NCBI RefSeq assembly: GCF_022267515.1
Contig: NZ_JAKFGB010000005.1
Coordinates: 124,001 to 188,000 of the forward strand
DNA: 64,000 bases
Reading direction: 5' to 3'
Origin: Rubinisphaera margarita
GTDB lineage: Bacteria; Planctomycetota; Planctomycetia; Planctomycetales; Planctomycetaceae
Of this stretch, positions 18,298-25,886 are shown piece after piece. The position numbers and the translations under genes were made by a program. Under the pieces are notes generated by a model. That model made no database searches, had not been told where the DNA came from, and saw nothing but the letters and a program-made list of their open reading frames with translations. How positions within the stretch are numbered: position 1 is the stretch's first letter; each line of letters begins with the position of its first letter.

Positions 18298-18744
18298 ATG
18301 AACCGCTGGAGTGTTGTCGGAGCCGTCTTCGCCGGTCTGGCGGTCATCACCGGAGCCTTCGCCGCTCATGGGCTGGGAGATCGTTTCGAGAAACTGTATG
18401 GGAGCATGCCGGACAAAGTGGTCGCCGGCGCTCCCATCCCGGCTGCTCACAAGTATCTGGGCGACTTCAAAACGGCAGCCGACTATCAGTTCTGGCATGC
18501 CCTGGCACTGCTGTTTCTCGGGCTGACGGGCCGCCGCTGTCGACTGCTGACCGCGGCCGGCGTCTGCTTTGTTCTTGGAATCGTCCTCTTCTCCGGCAGT
18601 CTGTATCTGCTGACGCTGCTCGCGATGCCGAAGCTCGGAATGATCACGCCCCTCGGCGGGCTGGCCTTCATCATCGGCTGGGTGCTGCTCGCTCTGGGCC
18701 TGAGAGGCAGAGCAAAACCGGCGGATTCCGTTCGGAATTCGTGA
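18298..18744 (+). CDS. DUF423 family membrane protein
   Basis: Small integral membrane protein (148 aa) with four hydrophobic segments, unknown function. Family signatures are the opening GAVFAGLAVITGAFAAHGL, the middle YQFWHALALLFLG and the LFSGSLYLLTL segment. A 30-residue insertion between the first two segments (RFEKLYGSMPDKVVAG) makes it longer than the ~125-residue norm. GGAAGG precedes the ATG. It follows the NRAMP-like gene by 20 bp and probably shares its transcript. Confidence 0.85.
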   Translation: MNRWSVVGAVFAGLAVITGAFAAHGLGDRFEKLYGSMPDKVVAGAPIPAAHKYLGDFKTAADYQFWHALALLFLGLTGRRCRLLTAAGVCFVLGIVLFSGSLYLLTLLAMPKLGMITPLGGLAFIIGWVLLALGLRGRAKPADSVRNS

Positions 18745-18893
18745 ACCATTCGCTGCGGCAGCCGTTGAGGGGAGGGGAAGGTCGGTCGGTAAGTCATTGC
18801 ATTCGGCTGGCGAAACCGTCACGATACGATTGCCCCTTTTGAGCGGGCACCCCTGACACCACGATTCCCGTCGGCCTGAATAAAGGACGCTGC

Positions 18894-19634
18894 ATGTCGG
18901 TCGATCCCATGACTCAATCTCCGGAAGTGAAGACCCTCGAAAAACAGGGGCTGCCCAAGAGCATCTATCTGGTTTCGTATCCGAAGATCGTCTTTATGTA
19001 TCCGACGGTCATCGCCTCGCTCATCGTCGCGATCTGGATGCATGTCTCGCATGGACTGTACGGCCTGGAGAACGTCGGCGGCGTGTCGGTCACACTCGGC
19101 ACCGTCTTCCTGGCGATCTTTGCCATGAACATGGTCGTGATCTCATTCGACTTCCCCCGCACGACCTCGCTGACTCTCTTCTTCTGCATCGCGGCGTTCA
19201 TCCTGGGTGGCTACGTGCTGCTGACGAACGCCCCGGATCTGGCGCCGTTTATCACCAATACACTGACGCGGATCCGCCCGATCGCCAACGCCTTCTTCTA
19301 TTACACGTTCTTTACGATCTTCGGACTGCTCTTCCTGCTGGTAAAACTCGGCGTGCAGTTCGATTACTGGGAAGTCCGCCCGAACGAACTGCTGCACCAC
19401 CACGGCTTCCTGAGTGACCTCGAACGCTTCTCGGCTCCGAACCTGCGGATCGACAAGGAAATCAACGACCTGTTCGAGTACATGCTCCTCGGCTCCGGCC
19501 GCCTGATCCTGCACCCCAGCAACGAACGCCGGGCCATCGTCCTGGAGAACGTCTTCTTCATCGGCGACAAAGAAAAGTCGATCACCAAAATGCTCGGAGC
19601 CCTCCAGGTCCAGGTCCGCGACGACTCCAACTAA
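18894..19634 (+). CDS. Conserved membrane protein of unknown function
   Basis: No named family recognised. The 246-residue product has four or five hydrophobic segments in residues 25-165 (IVFMYPTVIASLIVAIWM, VTLGTVFLAIFAMNMVV, LFFCIAAFILGGYVLL, YTFFTIFGLLFLLVKLG), then a ~80-residue cytoplasmic or periplasmic tail that reads like a PH-like beta domain (YWEVRPNELLHHHGFLSDLERFSAPNL). The HHHGF stretch may bind metal. AAGGA precedes the ATG at a good distance. It is the last ordinary gene before the repeat-rich island. Confidence 0.65.
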   Translation: MSVDPMTQSPEVKTLEKQGLPKSIYLVSYPKIVFMYPTVIASLIVAIWMHVSHGLYGLENVGGVSVTLGTVFLAIFAMNMVVISFDFPRTTSLTLFFCIAAFILGGYVLLTNAPDLAPFITNTLTRIRPIANAFFYYTFFTIFGLLFLLVKLGVQFDYWEVRPNELLHHHGFLSDLERFSAPNLRIDKEINDLFEYMLLGSGRLILHPSNERRAIVLENVFFIGDKEKSITKMLGALQVQVRDDSN

Positions 19635-19673
19635 GAGCGTCCGCCTCAATCCGGAACCGGCAACAACCCGCCG

Positions 19674-19720
19674 GGTGCCATGCCCACGCTCGCGTGGGCA
19701 TGCTTGCGTTTGGTATCGAA
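19674..19720 (+). repeat. Dispersed palindromic repeat A, copy 1 (short form)
   Basis: Contains the palindrome CATGCCCACGC..GCGTGGGCATG followed by the flank TTGCGTTTGGTATCGAA that is also present in copies 2-4. It lies at the left border of the accessory island, just ahead of the gene at 19739. Confidence 0.85.
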
Positions 19721-19738
19721 CACACTCGTAGGAGCATC

Positions 19739-20467
19739 ATGGCTAATCGTGAAGAAGTTATACTGAATCGCGAATTCTGGTATCTGGGATTCGTAAACTG
19801 TGGCTTGCAGGATGCGACAAGAGCCATGAGGGACTGGCTCATTCCTCAGGGGTTCCAGATGCCAGTGATCTTTGATGCCGATTTGAGCTCGGCACTGACT
19901 CGCCTTGCGCCTGGCGAGGGCCCACAGTCACTCCTCATAGAATGTCGAAACGGCTGGACGGCAGTTTTTGACGAGCTGGACGAACCTCCGTCACAAATCG
20001 TCGAGAACATTACGCAGCGAGTTCGGTGTCGTGGTGTCGTAGCGACTTGCGTGCCGAATACAATCTCGAAGGGCAAGAATACCGGGACCTGGGGAGCTAC
20101 TCAGTTTTTGCTCTACGAAGATCATCCGACAGAGTTTCGCAACCTCGGCCGATCCATCAACGTCGTTAACATGTGCGGTAAATGGGAGATCCATCTTAGT
20201 GAAGACCCTCTCCCCGCAGAGAATCCAGACTGGTTCAGAGCTCGTGCAGTGCGAAACCGTTTTACGTTCCGGCATTTGACCTCGTTGCTGGAATCTCTCG
20301 GGATCCACGCGTACGACAAATCGTTTTACACGAAGAACTGTGCGTACTTCGCTCCCCGTCCGATCGAAGGACCGACGGCTGCCGAACGTGGCAAGGTGAA
20401 GATCAACGGCGTTTCGATCGAGCGGGGGGCGATGATTGTTAGTTACTATGGGAATCACAACGAATAG
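19739..20467 (+). CDS. Unrecognised protein at the edge of the Rhs island
   Basis: I do not recognise this 242-residue protein. Start ATG 19739 is supported by TAGGAG just upstream; reading from 19694 would place the start inside the dispersed repeat. It has no signal or membrane segment, so it is probably cytoplasmic. The sequence looks like a mixed alpha/beta protein with several Cys (FVNCGLQ, VVATCVPN, VVNMCGKW, KNCAYFAP). It lies between repeat copies 1 and 2 and has lower GC than the upstream genes, which suggests it belongs to the accessory island. An immunity-type or accessory role is a guess from position only. Confidence 0.6.
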   Translation: MANREEVILNREFWYLGFVNCGLQDATRAMRDWLIPQGFQMPVIFDADLSSALTRLAPGEGPQSLLIECRNGWTAVFDELDEPPSQIVENITQRVRCRGVVATCVPNTISKGKNTGTWGATQFLLYEDHPTEFRNLGRSINVVNMCGKWEIHLSEDPLPAENPDWFRARAVRNRFTFRHLTSLLESLGIHAYDKSFYTKNCAYFAPRPIEGPTAAERGKVKINGVSIERGAMIVSYYGNHNE

Positions 20468-20482
20468 GGTCCGACAAACGAA

Positions 20483-20673
20483 GGGCCGCGGTGCCATGCC
20501 CACGCTCGCGTGGGCATGCTTACGTTTGGTATCGAACCAAAAGGGTAGCCCCGGTTGCTCCGCTACCGGGGCCGACGAAGTCGGCAGGAGGTGACGGTCT
20601 GGGCGTGCGGTCCTCGTTGGCCGACCTCCTGTAGCTTCGCCACCCCGGTTGAATCAACCGGGGCTACCTGGTG
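20483..20673 (+). repeat. Dispersed repeat A, copy 2 (full length, ~190 bp)
   Basis: Left part is the CATGCCCACGC palindrome and the GTTTGGTATCGAA flank. Right part starts GGGTAGCCCCGGTTGCTCCG and ends GGTTGAATCAACCGGGGCTACC, so its ends form a long inverted repeat (GGTAGCCCCGGTT / AACCGGGGCTACC). No coding capacity or transposase. Confidence 0.85.
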
Positions 20674-20678
20674 TTGAG

Positions 20679-20716
<38 letters not shown>

Positions 20717-20717
20717 T

Positions 20718-20929
<212 letters not shown>

Positions 20930-20976
20930 AAGTTGTCGTTAGGGTAAGAACTTTTTCAAGTGTTTATGGTGTGCGT

Positions 20977-21429
20977 ATGGGCTGGAGGCGTTACTTATTT
21001 GTAGCAAGTGCAGGGGCTGTTTTGCTCGTGATTTCATTGCAGTGGTACTCGCAAGCTGCGATGAGTCGAGCTCGGCAAGCATACACGCATTGGATGGCTG
21101 GGCTCGCTGTGGTCGAATACATGGCAGAAAATGATAATAGGTGGCCAAATCAAATGGAGGACTTGCGTCCATATTATCATTGTGCCTACACGAAATTCGA
21201 CGAAATTGACGAATATGTAACAATCGAGTTCGGTATTGACGTGCCAGAGTTGGTTGAGTTAGCAAAGAGTGGGGGATTCTCTGAGGGCGATTTTTCGCCG
21301 ATTTGCTTTAAAGATGGATATATGTATAAATTTGAAGAGAATAATGGGAATTCAGTGATTTTTAGGTATCTAGTGAGCAGGCTGGAACGCGGCAGTACGG
21401 GGGGGCTAGGCCCGAATCCGCGGCATTAG
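20977..21429 (+). CDS. Small membrane-anchored protein, candidate immunity protein (module A)
   Basis: 150 residues from ATG 20977. A basic start and one membrane segment (RYLFVASAGAVLLVISLQW) are followed by an acidic domain of ~115 residues (EYMAENDNRWPNQMEDLRPYY, KFDEIDEYVTIEFGIDVPELVELAKSGGF). No family recognised. The gene is clearly AT-richer than the housekeeping genes. It follows a possible toxin-tip remnant by 47 bp, the same order as in the two other modules. The acidic ectodomain would suit a periplasmic antitoxin, but this is inference from layout. It could also be a pilin-like pseudo-periplasmic protein. Confidence 0.5.
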   Translation: MGWRRYLFVASAGAVLLVISLQWYSQAAMSRARQAYTHWMAGLAVVEYMAENDNRWPNQMEDLRPYYHCAYTKFDEIDEYVTIEFGIDVPELVELAKSGGFSEGDFSPICFKDGYMYKFEENNGNSVIFRYLVSRLERGSTGGLGPNPRH

Positions 21430-21594
21430 GAACAGCGGGCGTCTTTTGTTCTTTCCAGTTCCGCACGCAGACCATTTATCTTTTAGAGCAACTCCATAAT
21501 TCGACTGCAGGCGTTTGCAGGAGCGAACTCAAGTATTGCAGTTAATTAGCGCCCATGCGACTGGAGGGGAAGCATGAAAATACTCTAGACTGAC

Positions 21595-22024
21595 GCTGAC
21601 GAGCTCCGAGGACGCCTCCGGGGTGACGACGTATACCTACGACGCCAACGGCAACCAGACGCGGGTGGAAACGCCGGACAGCAGTATCACGACAACCACC
21701 TGGACCTACGAGAATCAGCGGAGCGTGGTAACGCAGCCGGATGGAGCGGCCACGACCTTTACGTACTCGCTGGTGAACCGGTCCGGGGACGAGTACTGCG
21801 TGCAGAAGCAGACGCCGAGTGAGACAAAGCTTCTGATCTGGGACAATAACAACGTGCTGCAGGAATACGCTCCCGGCGGAGCGACGCAGGTGCAGTACGT
21901 GAGCCAGCCGCGACAGTATGGGCTGCTGCTGCACGACTTCTCGACGGGTGGCACGCGGTACTACCACTTCGACGGCTTCCACTCGACATCGGCGATCACG
22001 GATGAGTCCGAGACGATCGTGAGC
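21595..22024 (+). repeat. Rhs-core direct repeat, copy 1
   Basis: This 430-bp stretch aligns without gaps to 23681-24110. I count about 19 differences, of which about 15 do not change the amino acid. It encodes YD-repeat and Rhs-core sequence (TYTYDANGNQTRVETPDSS). Confidence 0.93.
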
Positions 22025-22993
22025 GGCTTTGCGTACAATGGGTGGGGCGAGGTACTGAACCTGCCGGGCGGCACGACGACGCCCTTCCTGTGGATCGGCG
22101 AGCTGGGCTACCAATACGACCCGGAGCTGGTGGATTACTACATCCGACGGCGGGCCTACGATCCGCGGATCGCGCGATGGCTGTCGATGGACCCGCTGGG
22201 AGTGGCGGGTGGTGTGAACCTGTATGTGTATGTCGAGAATAACCCGCTTGCGGGGGTCGATCCAAGTGGATTGCAACCACCTCGCAGAAACCCTCGCGGC
22301 GGAGGAGCATTTGGTCCCGGCGGCTTCGGTTTCGGACCCGGCAGGCCACGACCTAACGGAGGCCAAAATGGTGATATTGTAGGGGATGCAATTCCACCAA
22401 CTACACTAGCGGATGAGAATCTCATAAACGATCCTCCATATATCGGGGATGCTGGAGAGTTGACTTGTGGTGTTGAGCTTAAGTTTACTACAGCATTTTG
22501 GGAGCCAGATCGACACGCATTAATCGTAATTACTGCCCCAGATGGATCGAAAATAGAAGTACGTGGCGGGCCGATGCATGGTTCGTCGTCTGGGCCAACA
22601 TCACGACAAGAAATAGGCAATCCGTACGATTGCGACGAAGACCGCGACGGCCCATGGGGCCCCGTGATCGGGTATGTTGGACCTCACGGATTTTTAGGAC
22701 GAGATCGCGAGGGTAAGGAAATTTACTCAAATGATGGACGTCCTGGCCAAGTATACAATAGTGTTGTTCCCATAAAGGCAAGAGGCGGTAGGTCGATTTG
22801 TGAACTTGCAAACTGTATTATGCGGGTCGCCAAGGCGCTTGGTAATTCTTGTCAAGATTACAATATTGGCACAGGGAAGATGAGAAACAGTAATACCTTT
22901 ATATCGAGCATATTGTCCACTTGTGGTGTGGGAGATCCAAAGCCAAAGGATGTGGTTGCGCCGGGATGGGGTGAGCCATGGTACAGAATGTAG
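21596..22993 (+). pseudogene. 5'-truncated Rhs core with papain-like C-terminal toxin tip (module B)
   Basis: The frame opens at 21578 after a TGA, with no proper start or ribosome binding site (first GTG is 21623), so it is a displaced cassette rather than a full gene. From GTG 21623, residues 1-217 are Rhs core: YD repeats, then YQYDPELVDYYIRRRAYDP, WLSMDPLG, NLYVYVENNPLAGVDPSGLQ. A Gly/Pro-rich linker (about 218-245) precedes an AT-richer tip. The tip has HALIVIT (His about 297), EVRGGP, and NSNTFISSIL (about 422-431), matching permuted papain/NlpC-like toxins and DUF3750 proteins. The position usually held by Cys is Ser. The tip would act as an enzyme, target unknown. Overlaps the downstream membrane gene by 16 bp. 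Confidence 0.8.
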
Positions 22994-23340
22994 AACACGA
23001 GGAGTCGCACGCGGCGACATGGTGCTTAGTGGGTTTGTGCATCCTGCTAATATTCCTGGGATTCGCCGGGGTCGAGAGTGTAGTTGTATACTACAGCGAT
23101 TTTATTTCACCATTGGCACTGTCTTTGATTGTAAACATGTTTCCTGTCGTGTTCTCAGTGGTAGTGGTAGTTGTTGCTCGCTTTATTAAGTGTTGGCGGC
23201 AGAGGGGCCCATGCCATAGCGATTTGTTTGTAATTGTAGCAATGGCATACACAATGATTGTTGTGTCTTGTGTCACTTGGGTATTGAATAGGCTCTTCAT
23301 TGGGATGCTGGCCTTTTACTTTCATGGCAGGGCATTGTGA
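22978..23340 (+). CDS. Small multi-pass membrane protein, candidate immunity protein (module B)
   Basis: 120 residues, three membrane segments (WCLVGLCILLIFLGFAGV, LSLIVNMFPVVFSVVVVVVA, LFVIVAMAYTMIVVSCVTWVL). No family recognised. Its ATG lies inside the end of the toxin-tip frame (16-bp overlap), the classic layout of a toxin and its immunity protein, and the base composition matches the tip, not the Rhs core. The stop codon abuts the next Rhs core fragment at 23337-23340, so the gene end coincides with a recombination boundary. A membrane immunity protein suggests the tip acts at the membrane or in the periplasm. Inference from layout. Confidence 0.6.
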   Translation: MVQNVEHEESHAATWCLVGLCILLIFLGFAGVESVVVYYSDFISPLALSLIVNMFPVVFSVVVVVVARFIKCWRQRGPCHSDLFVIVAMAYTMIVVSCVTWVLNRLFIGMLAFYFHGRAL

Positions 23341-24110
23341 TTTCGTCGAAGGGGACGACGATCACGGCTTATCAGTATGCCTACGACAGCGTGGGGAACC
23401 GGCTGAGCCGGGTGGACCTGCAGCAGTCGGAGGAGAATGTGACGCTCTGGCAGTACGACGCGGCCAACCGGCTGACGCAGGAGGGGACGGCGGACGCTCT
23501 GTCATGGGATACGCTGACGGTCGAAGAATGGGGGACTCTGACAGTCAACGAGTGGGCGGAGCAGCCGGTCTCGCGAACGGCGGAAGGGGTGACGACCTGG
23601 AGCGACGACCCGGCGGGCAACCGGGTGACGCAGGAGACGGCCAGCGGCACCACCACCTACACCTACGACGCGGCCAATCAGCTGACGAGCTCCGAGGACG
23701 CCTCCGGGGTGACGACGTATACCTACGACGCCAACGGCAACCAGACGCGGGTGGAAACACCGGACAGCAGCATTACGACAACGACCTGGACCTACGAGAA
23801 CCAGCGGAGCGTGGTGACGCAGCCGGATGGAGCGGCCACGACCTTTACGTACTCCCTGGTGAACCGGTCCGGGGACGAGTACTGCGTGGAGAAGCAGACG
23901 CCGAGCGAGACAAAGCTTCTGATCTGGGACAACAACAACGTGCTGCAGGAATACGCTCCCGGCGGAGCAACGCAGGTGCAGTACGTGAGCCAGCCGCGAA
24001 AGTACGGGCTGCTGCTGCACGACTTCTCGGTGGGCGGAACGCGGTACTACCACTTCGACGGCTTCCACTCGACATCGGCGATCACGGATGAATCTGAGAC
24101 GATCGTGAGC
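23337..24110 (+). pseudogene. Rhs core fragment interrupted by a dispersed repeat (module C)
   Basis: About 258 codons of YD-repeat/Rhs-core sequence with no start region: AYDSVGNRLSRVDL, QYDAANRLTQEGT, DPAGNRVTQETASGTTTYTYDAANQLT, then the 430-bp segment shared with module B. Reading breaks at 24110, exactly where repeat A copy 3 begins; the part corresponding to the DPSG end of the core is missing. The open frame runs on into the repeat until 24275 but that tail is repeat sequence, not protein. It is a cassette relic. The core must come from a parent rhs gene outside the window. Confidence 0.85.
23681..24110 (+). repeat. Rhs-core direct repeat, copy 2
   Basis: Partner of 21595-22024, offset exactly 2086 bp without indels. 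The right end is cut by repeat A copy 3. Confidence 0.93.
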
Positions 24111-24297
24111 CGGGTGCCATGCCCACACTCGCAGGGGCATGCTTACGTTTGGTATCGAATAAGAAGGGTAGCCCCGGTTGCTCCGCTACCGGGGCCGACG
24201 AAGTCGGCAGGAGGTGACGGTCTGTCCGGGCGGTCCTCGTTGGCCAACCTCTTGTGGCTTCGCCACCCCGGTTGAATCAACCGGGGCTACCCGGTGC
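24111..24297 (+). repeat. Dispersed repeat A, copy 3 (full length, inside an Rhs fragment)
   Basis: Same two-part structure as copy 2, with an altered left palindrome (CATGCCCACACTCGCAGGGGCATG). It joins Rhs core directly to an unrelated toxin-tip end, so it either inserted here or served as a recombination junction. No target duplication is apparent. Confidence 0.87.
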
Positions 24298-24469
24298 GTT
24301 TACTCGTGCATACGTCACGGTGAAGTCTTCAAGAACGACGTGTGTTAGCGATATTGATAAAACGACACGCGAGCAGATCCGGCAGGCGGCGCCATGCAAT
24401 TCCAAGGACACGAGGAGGAATCCTCCTGATGTTATTGATAATCCTTATGCACCACGAACGGTGGGGTAG
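24298..24469 (+). pseudogene. 3' remnant of a toxin tip (module C)
   Basis: The frame emerging from the repeat encodes FTRAYVTVKSSRTTCVSDID and then KTTREQIRQAAPCNSKDTRR, ending NPYAPRTVG and TAG 24467-24469, immediately before the start of the next membrane gene. It is in a different frame from the Rhs core upstream and has no start, so it is not expressed as a proper protein. Family not recognised. Position directly before a membrane gene mirrors module B. Confidence 0.5.
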
Positions 24470-24862
24470 GTGATGGCTTTAAGATCGTGCAAGAGTTTTA
24501 TTGCCCTGTGGATGGTTGTTGTGTTTGGGGTTGCTATTCCAGCTTCTTTTGTTTCTTACTTGATTGCTGCGTCGATCTACGACATGTTTCACTATCCGAA
24601 TAGCTTTGCGGCTCGGATCCAAGATTTCATCGGTCTGACCTTCATTCAATTTGTGATTTTCGTGGTACTTCCGACGGTGTTTTCTTGCTTTACTGGAGTA
24701 TATTTTACAGCGGTTTCTCAAGGGTTGACTGCTCGTGAGAAGATGTTTCGGATTGGGATGTTTATTTTGCTGAATCCTTTCTATCTGATTTACAGGTCGT
24801 TGTTGTATATTAGCTGGAAGAAGAGTGCCGAGGAGTGCCGTGGTGTCGGACCGGGTTCCTAG
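24470..24862 (+). CDS. Small multi-pass membrane protein, candidate immunity protein (module C)
   Basis: 130 residues beginning at GTG 24470 or, equally well, ATG 24473. Three hydrophobic segments (FIALWMVVVFGVAIPASFVSY, LTFIQFVIFVVLPTVFSCF, FRIGMFILLNPFYLIY) and a basic C terminus. No family recognised and no similarity to the module B membrane protein is obvious. It begins directly after the stop of the toxin-tip remnant, so it may now be an orphan antitoxin. AT-rich compared with flanking housekeeping genes. Confidence 0.55.
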   Translation: MMALRSCKSFIALWMVVVFGVAIPASFVSYLIAASIYDMFHYPNSFAARIQDFIGLTFIQFVIFVVLPTVFSCFTGVYFTAVSQGLTAREKMFRIGMFILLNPFYLIYRSLLYISWKKSAEECRGVGPGS

Positions 24863-25062
24863 GCATTTGTGATCGCTAGTTCTCGTTGAAGTATTGTATG
24901 CTGTCCTAGTGATGAAGAAGTTGGGCCCGCTTCGATTCCGCTCATTGGATGTCGGGCGGTCTCGGGATCCTAGGGTAGATCGGTGTGTGCCACGTGAATC
25001 TTGTGCGTCAATGTGTATAGTTGAGTATGTGTGGGATGAACTCTCGTTTGTTGAGGGGGGGG
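24863..25062. other. Intergenic, no gene seen
   Basis: About 200 bp of lower-GC sequence after the module C membrane protein, with no credible open frame of its own. It may be the decayed end of a further cassette. Confidence 0.35.
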
Positions 25063-25229
25063 GCCGCGGTGCCATGCCCACGCTCGCGTGGGCATGCTCA
25101 CGTTTGGTATCGAACCAAAAGGGTAGCCCCGGTTGCTCCGCTACCGGGGTCGACGGAGTCGGCAGGAGGTGACGCTCTGTGCGTGCGGTCCTCGTTGGCC
25201 GACCTCTTGTGGCTTCGCCACCCCGGTTA
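25063..25229 (+). repeat. Dispersed repeat A, copy 4 (right end missing)
   Basis: Left palindrome, GGTATCGAA flank and the GGGTAGCCCCGG part are all present, but the terminal GAATCAACCGGGGCTACC is replaced by unrelated bases after CCACCCCGGTT. Confidence 0.85.
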
Positions 25230-25284
25230 CCGTTCTTGATCGCGAAAAATATCCTCGGCTCGAAAGACGGCCCCGTCAAACAAA

Positions 25285-25313
25285 CATGCCCACGCGAGCG
25301 TGGGCATGGCACC
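25285..25313 (-). repeat. Dispersed repeat A, copy 5 (short, inverted)
   Basis: CATGCCCACGC / GCGTGGGCATG palindrome with the GGCACC flank on the right, so inverted relative to copies 1-4. It marks the right border of the island, 20 bp from the end of smpB. Confidence 0.8.
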
Positions 25314-25332
25314 GGATGGTTTTTTGAGCGGC

Positions 25333-25827
25333 TTATCGCTGGAATTTGGGCGACATGGCCGCCTTCATTTCGCGTTGGGCGTCGTCTTTTTTCAGCTTGT
25401 CGCGTTTGTCGTGGAGTTTGCGGCCTCGGGCGGTGCCGAGTTTGATTTTGACGTTGCCACGAACGAAGTACGCCGAGAGCGGGACGAGGGTCAGGCCTTT
25501 TTGTGTAGCCGTTTCGGCGAACTTGCGGAGTTCCTTCTTGTGAAGCAGCAGTTTGCGGTGCCGGCGGGGGACGTGGTTCATCACGTTCGCCTGCGGGTAC
25601 TCGCCGATGTGGCAGCCGAGGAGCCAGAGTTCGCCGTCCCGCAGGTGGGCGTAGCTTTCCTCCAGAGAAATCTGACCGTCGCGGATGCTTTTGACCTCGC
25701 TGCCGTGCAGAACGATGCCGCATTCCATCTCGTCGAGGATTTCGTAGTCGTGCCGCGCTTTGCGGTTGACGGCGATCGTCCCCGAGTTGGGATTGCTGTT
25801 ACCTGATTTTGATTTCTTGCTGGCCAT
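25333..25827 (-). CDS. smpB: SsrA-binding protein SmpB
   Basis: tmRNA-binding partner required for rescue of stalled ribosomes. The 164-residue product has the family signatures NRKARHDYEILDEMECGIVLHGSEVKS (about 20-46), the central SYAHLRDGELWLLGCHI and the KGLTLVPLSAYFVRGNVKIKLG strand near 110, and ends in the usual basic tail (GRKLHDKRDKLKKDDAQREM) that inserts in the mRNA channel. The first ~18 residues (SKKSKSGNSNPNSG) are a slightly long polar extension. No ssrA (tmRNA) gene was seen near it. Adjacent to the tatC gene on the same strand with 59 bp between them. Confidence 0.96.
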   Translation of the reverse strand: MASKKSKSGNSNPNSGTIAVNRKARHDYEILDEMECGIVLHGSEVKSIRDGQISLEESYAHLRDGELWLLGCHIGEYPQANVMNHVPRRHRKLLLHKKELRKFAETATQKGLTLVPLSAYFVRGNVKIKLGTARGRKLHDKRDKLKKDDAQREMKAAMSPKFQR

Positions 25828-25886
25828 GGAAGGCTATTCTCGTCGGTCGTGTGTCGGAATCAAGAGTTGAACTGTCCGACACGCGA

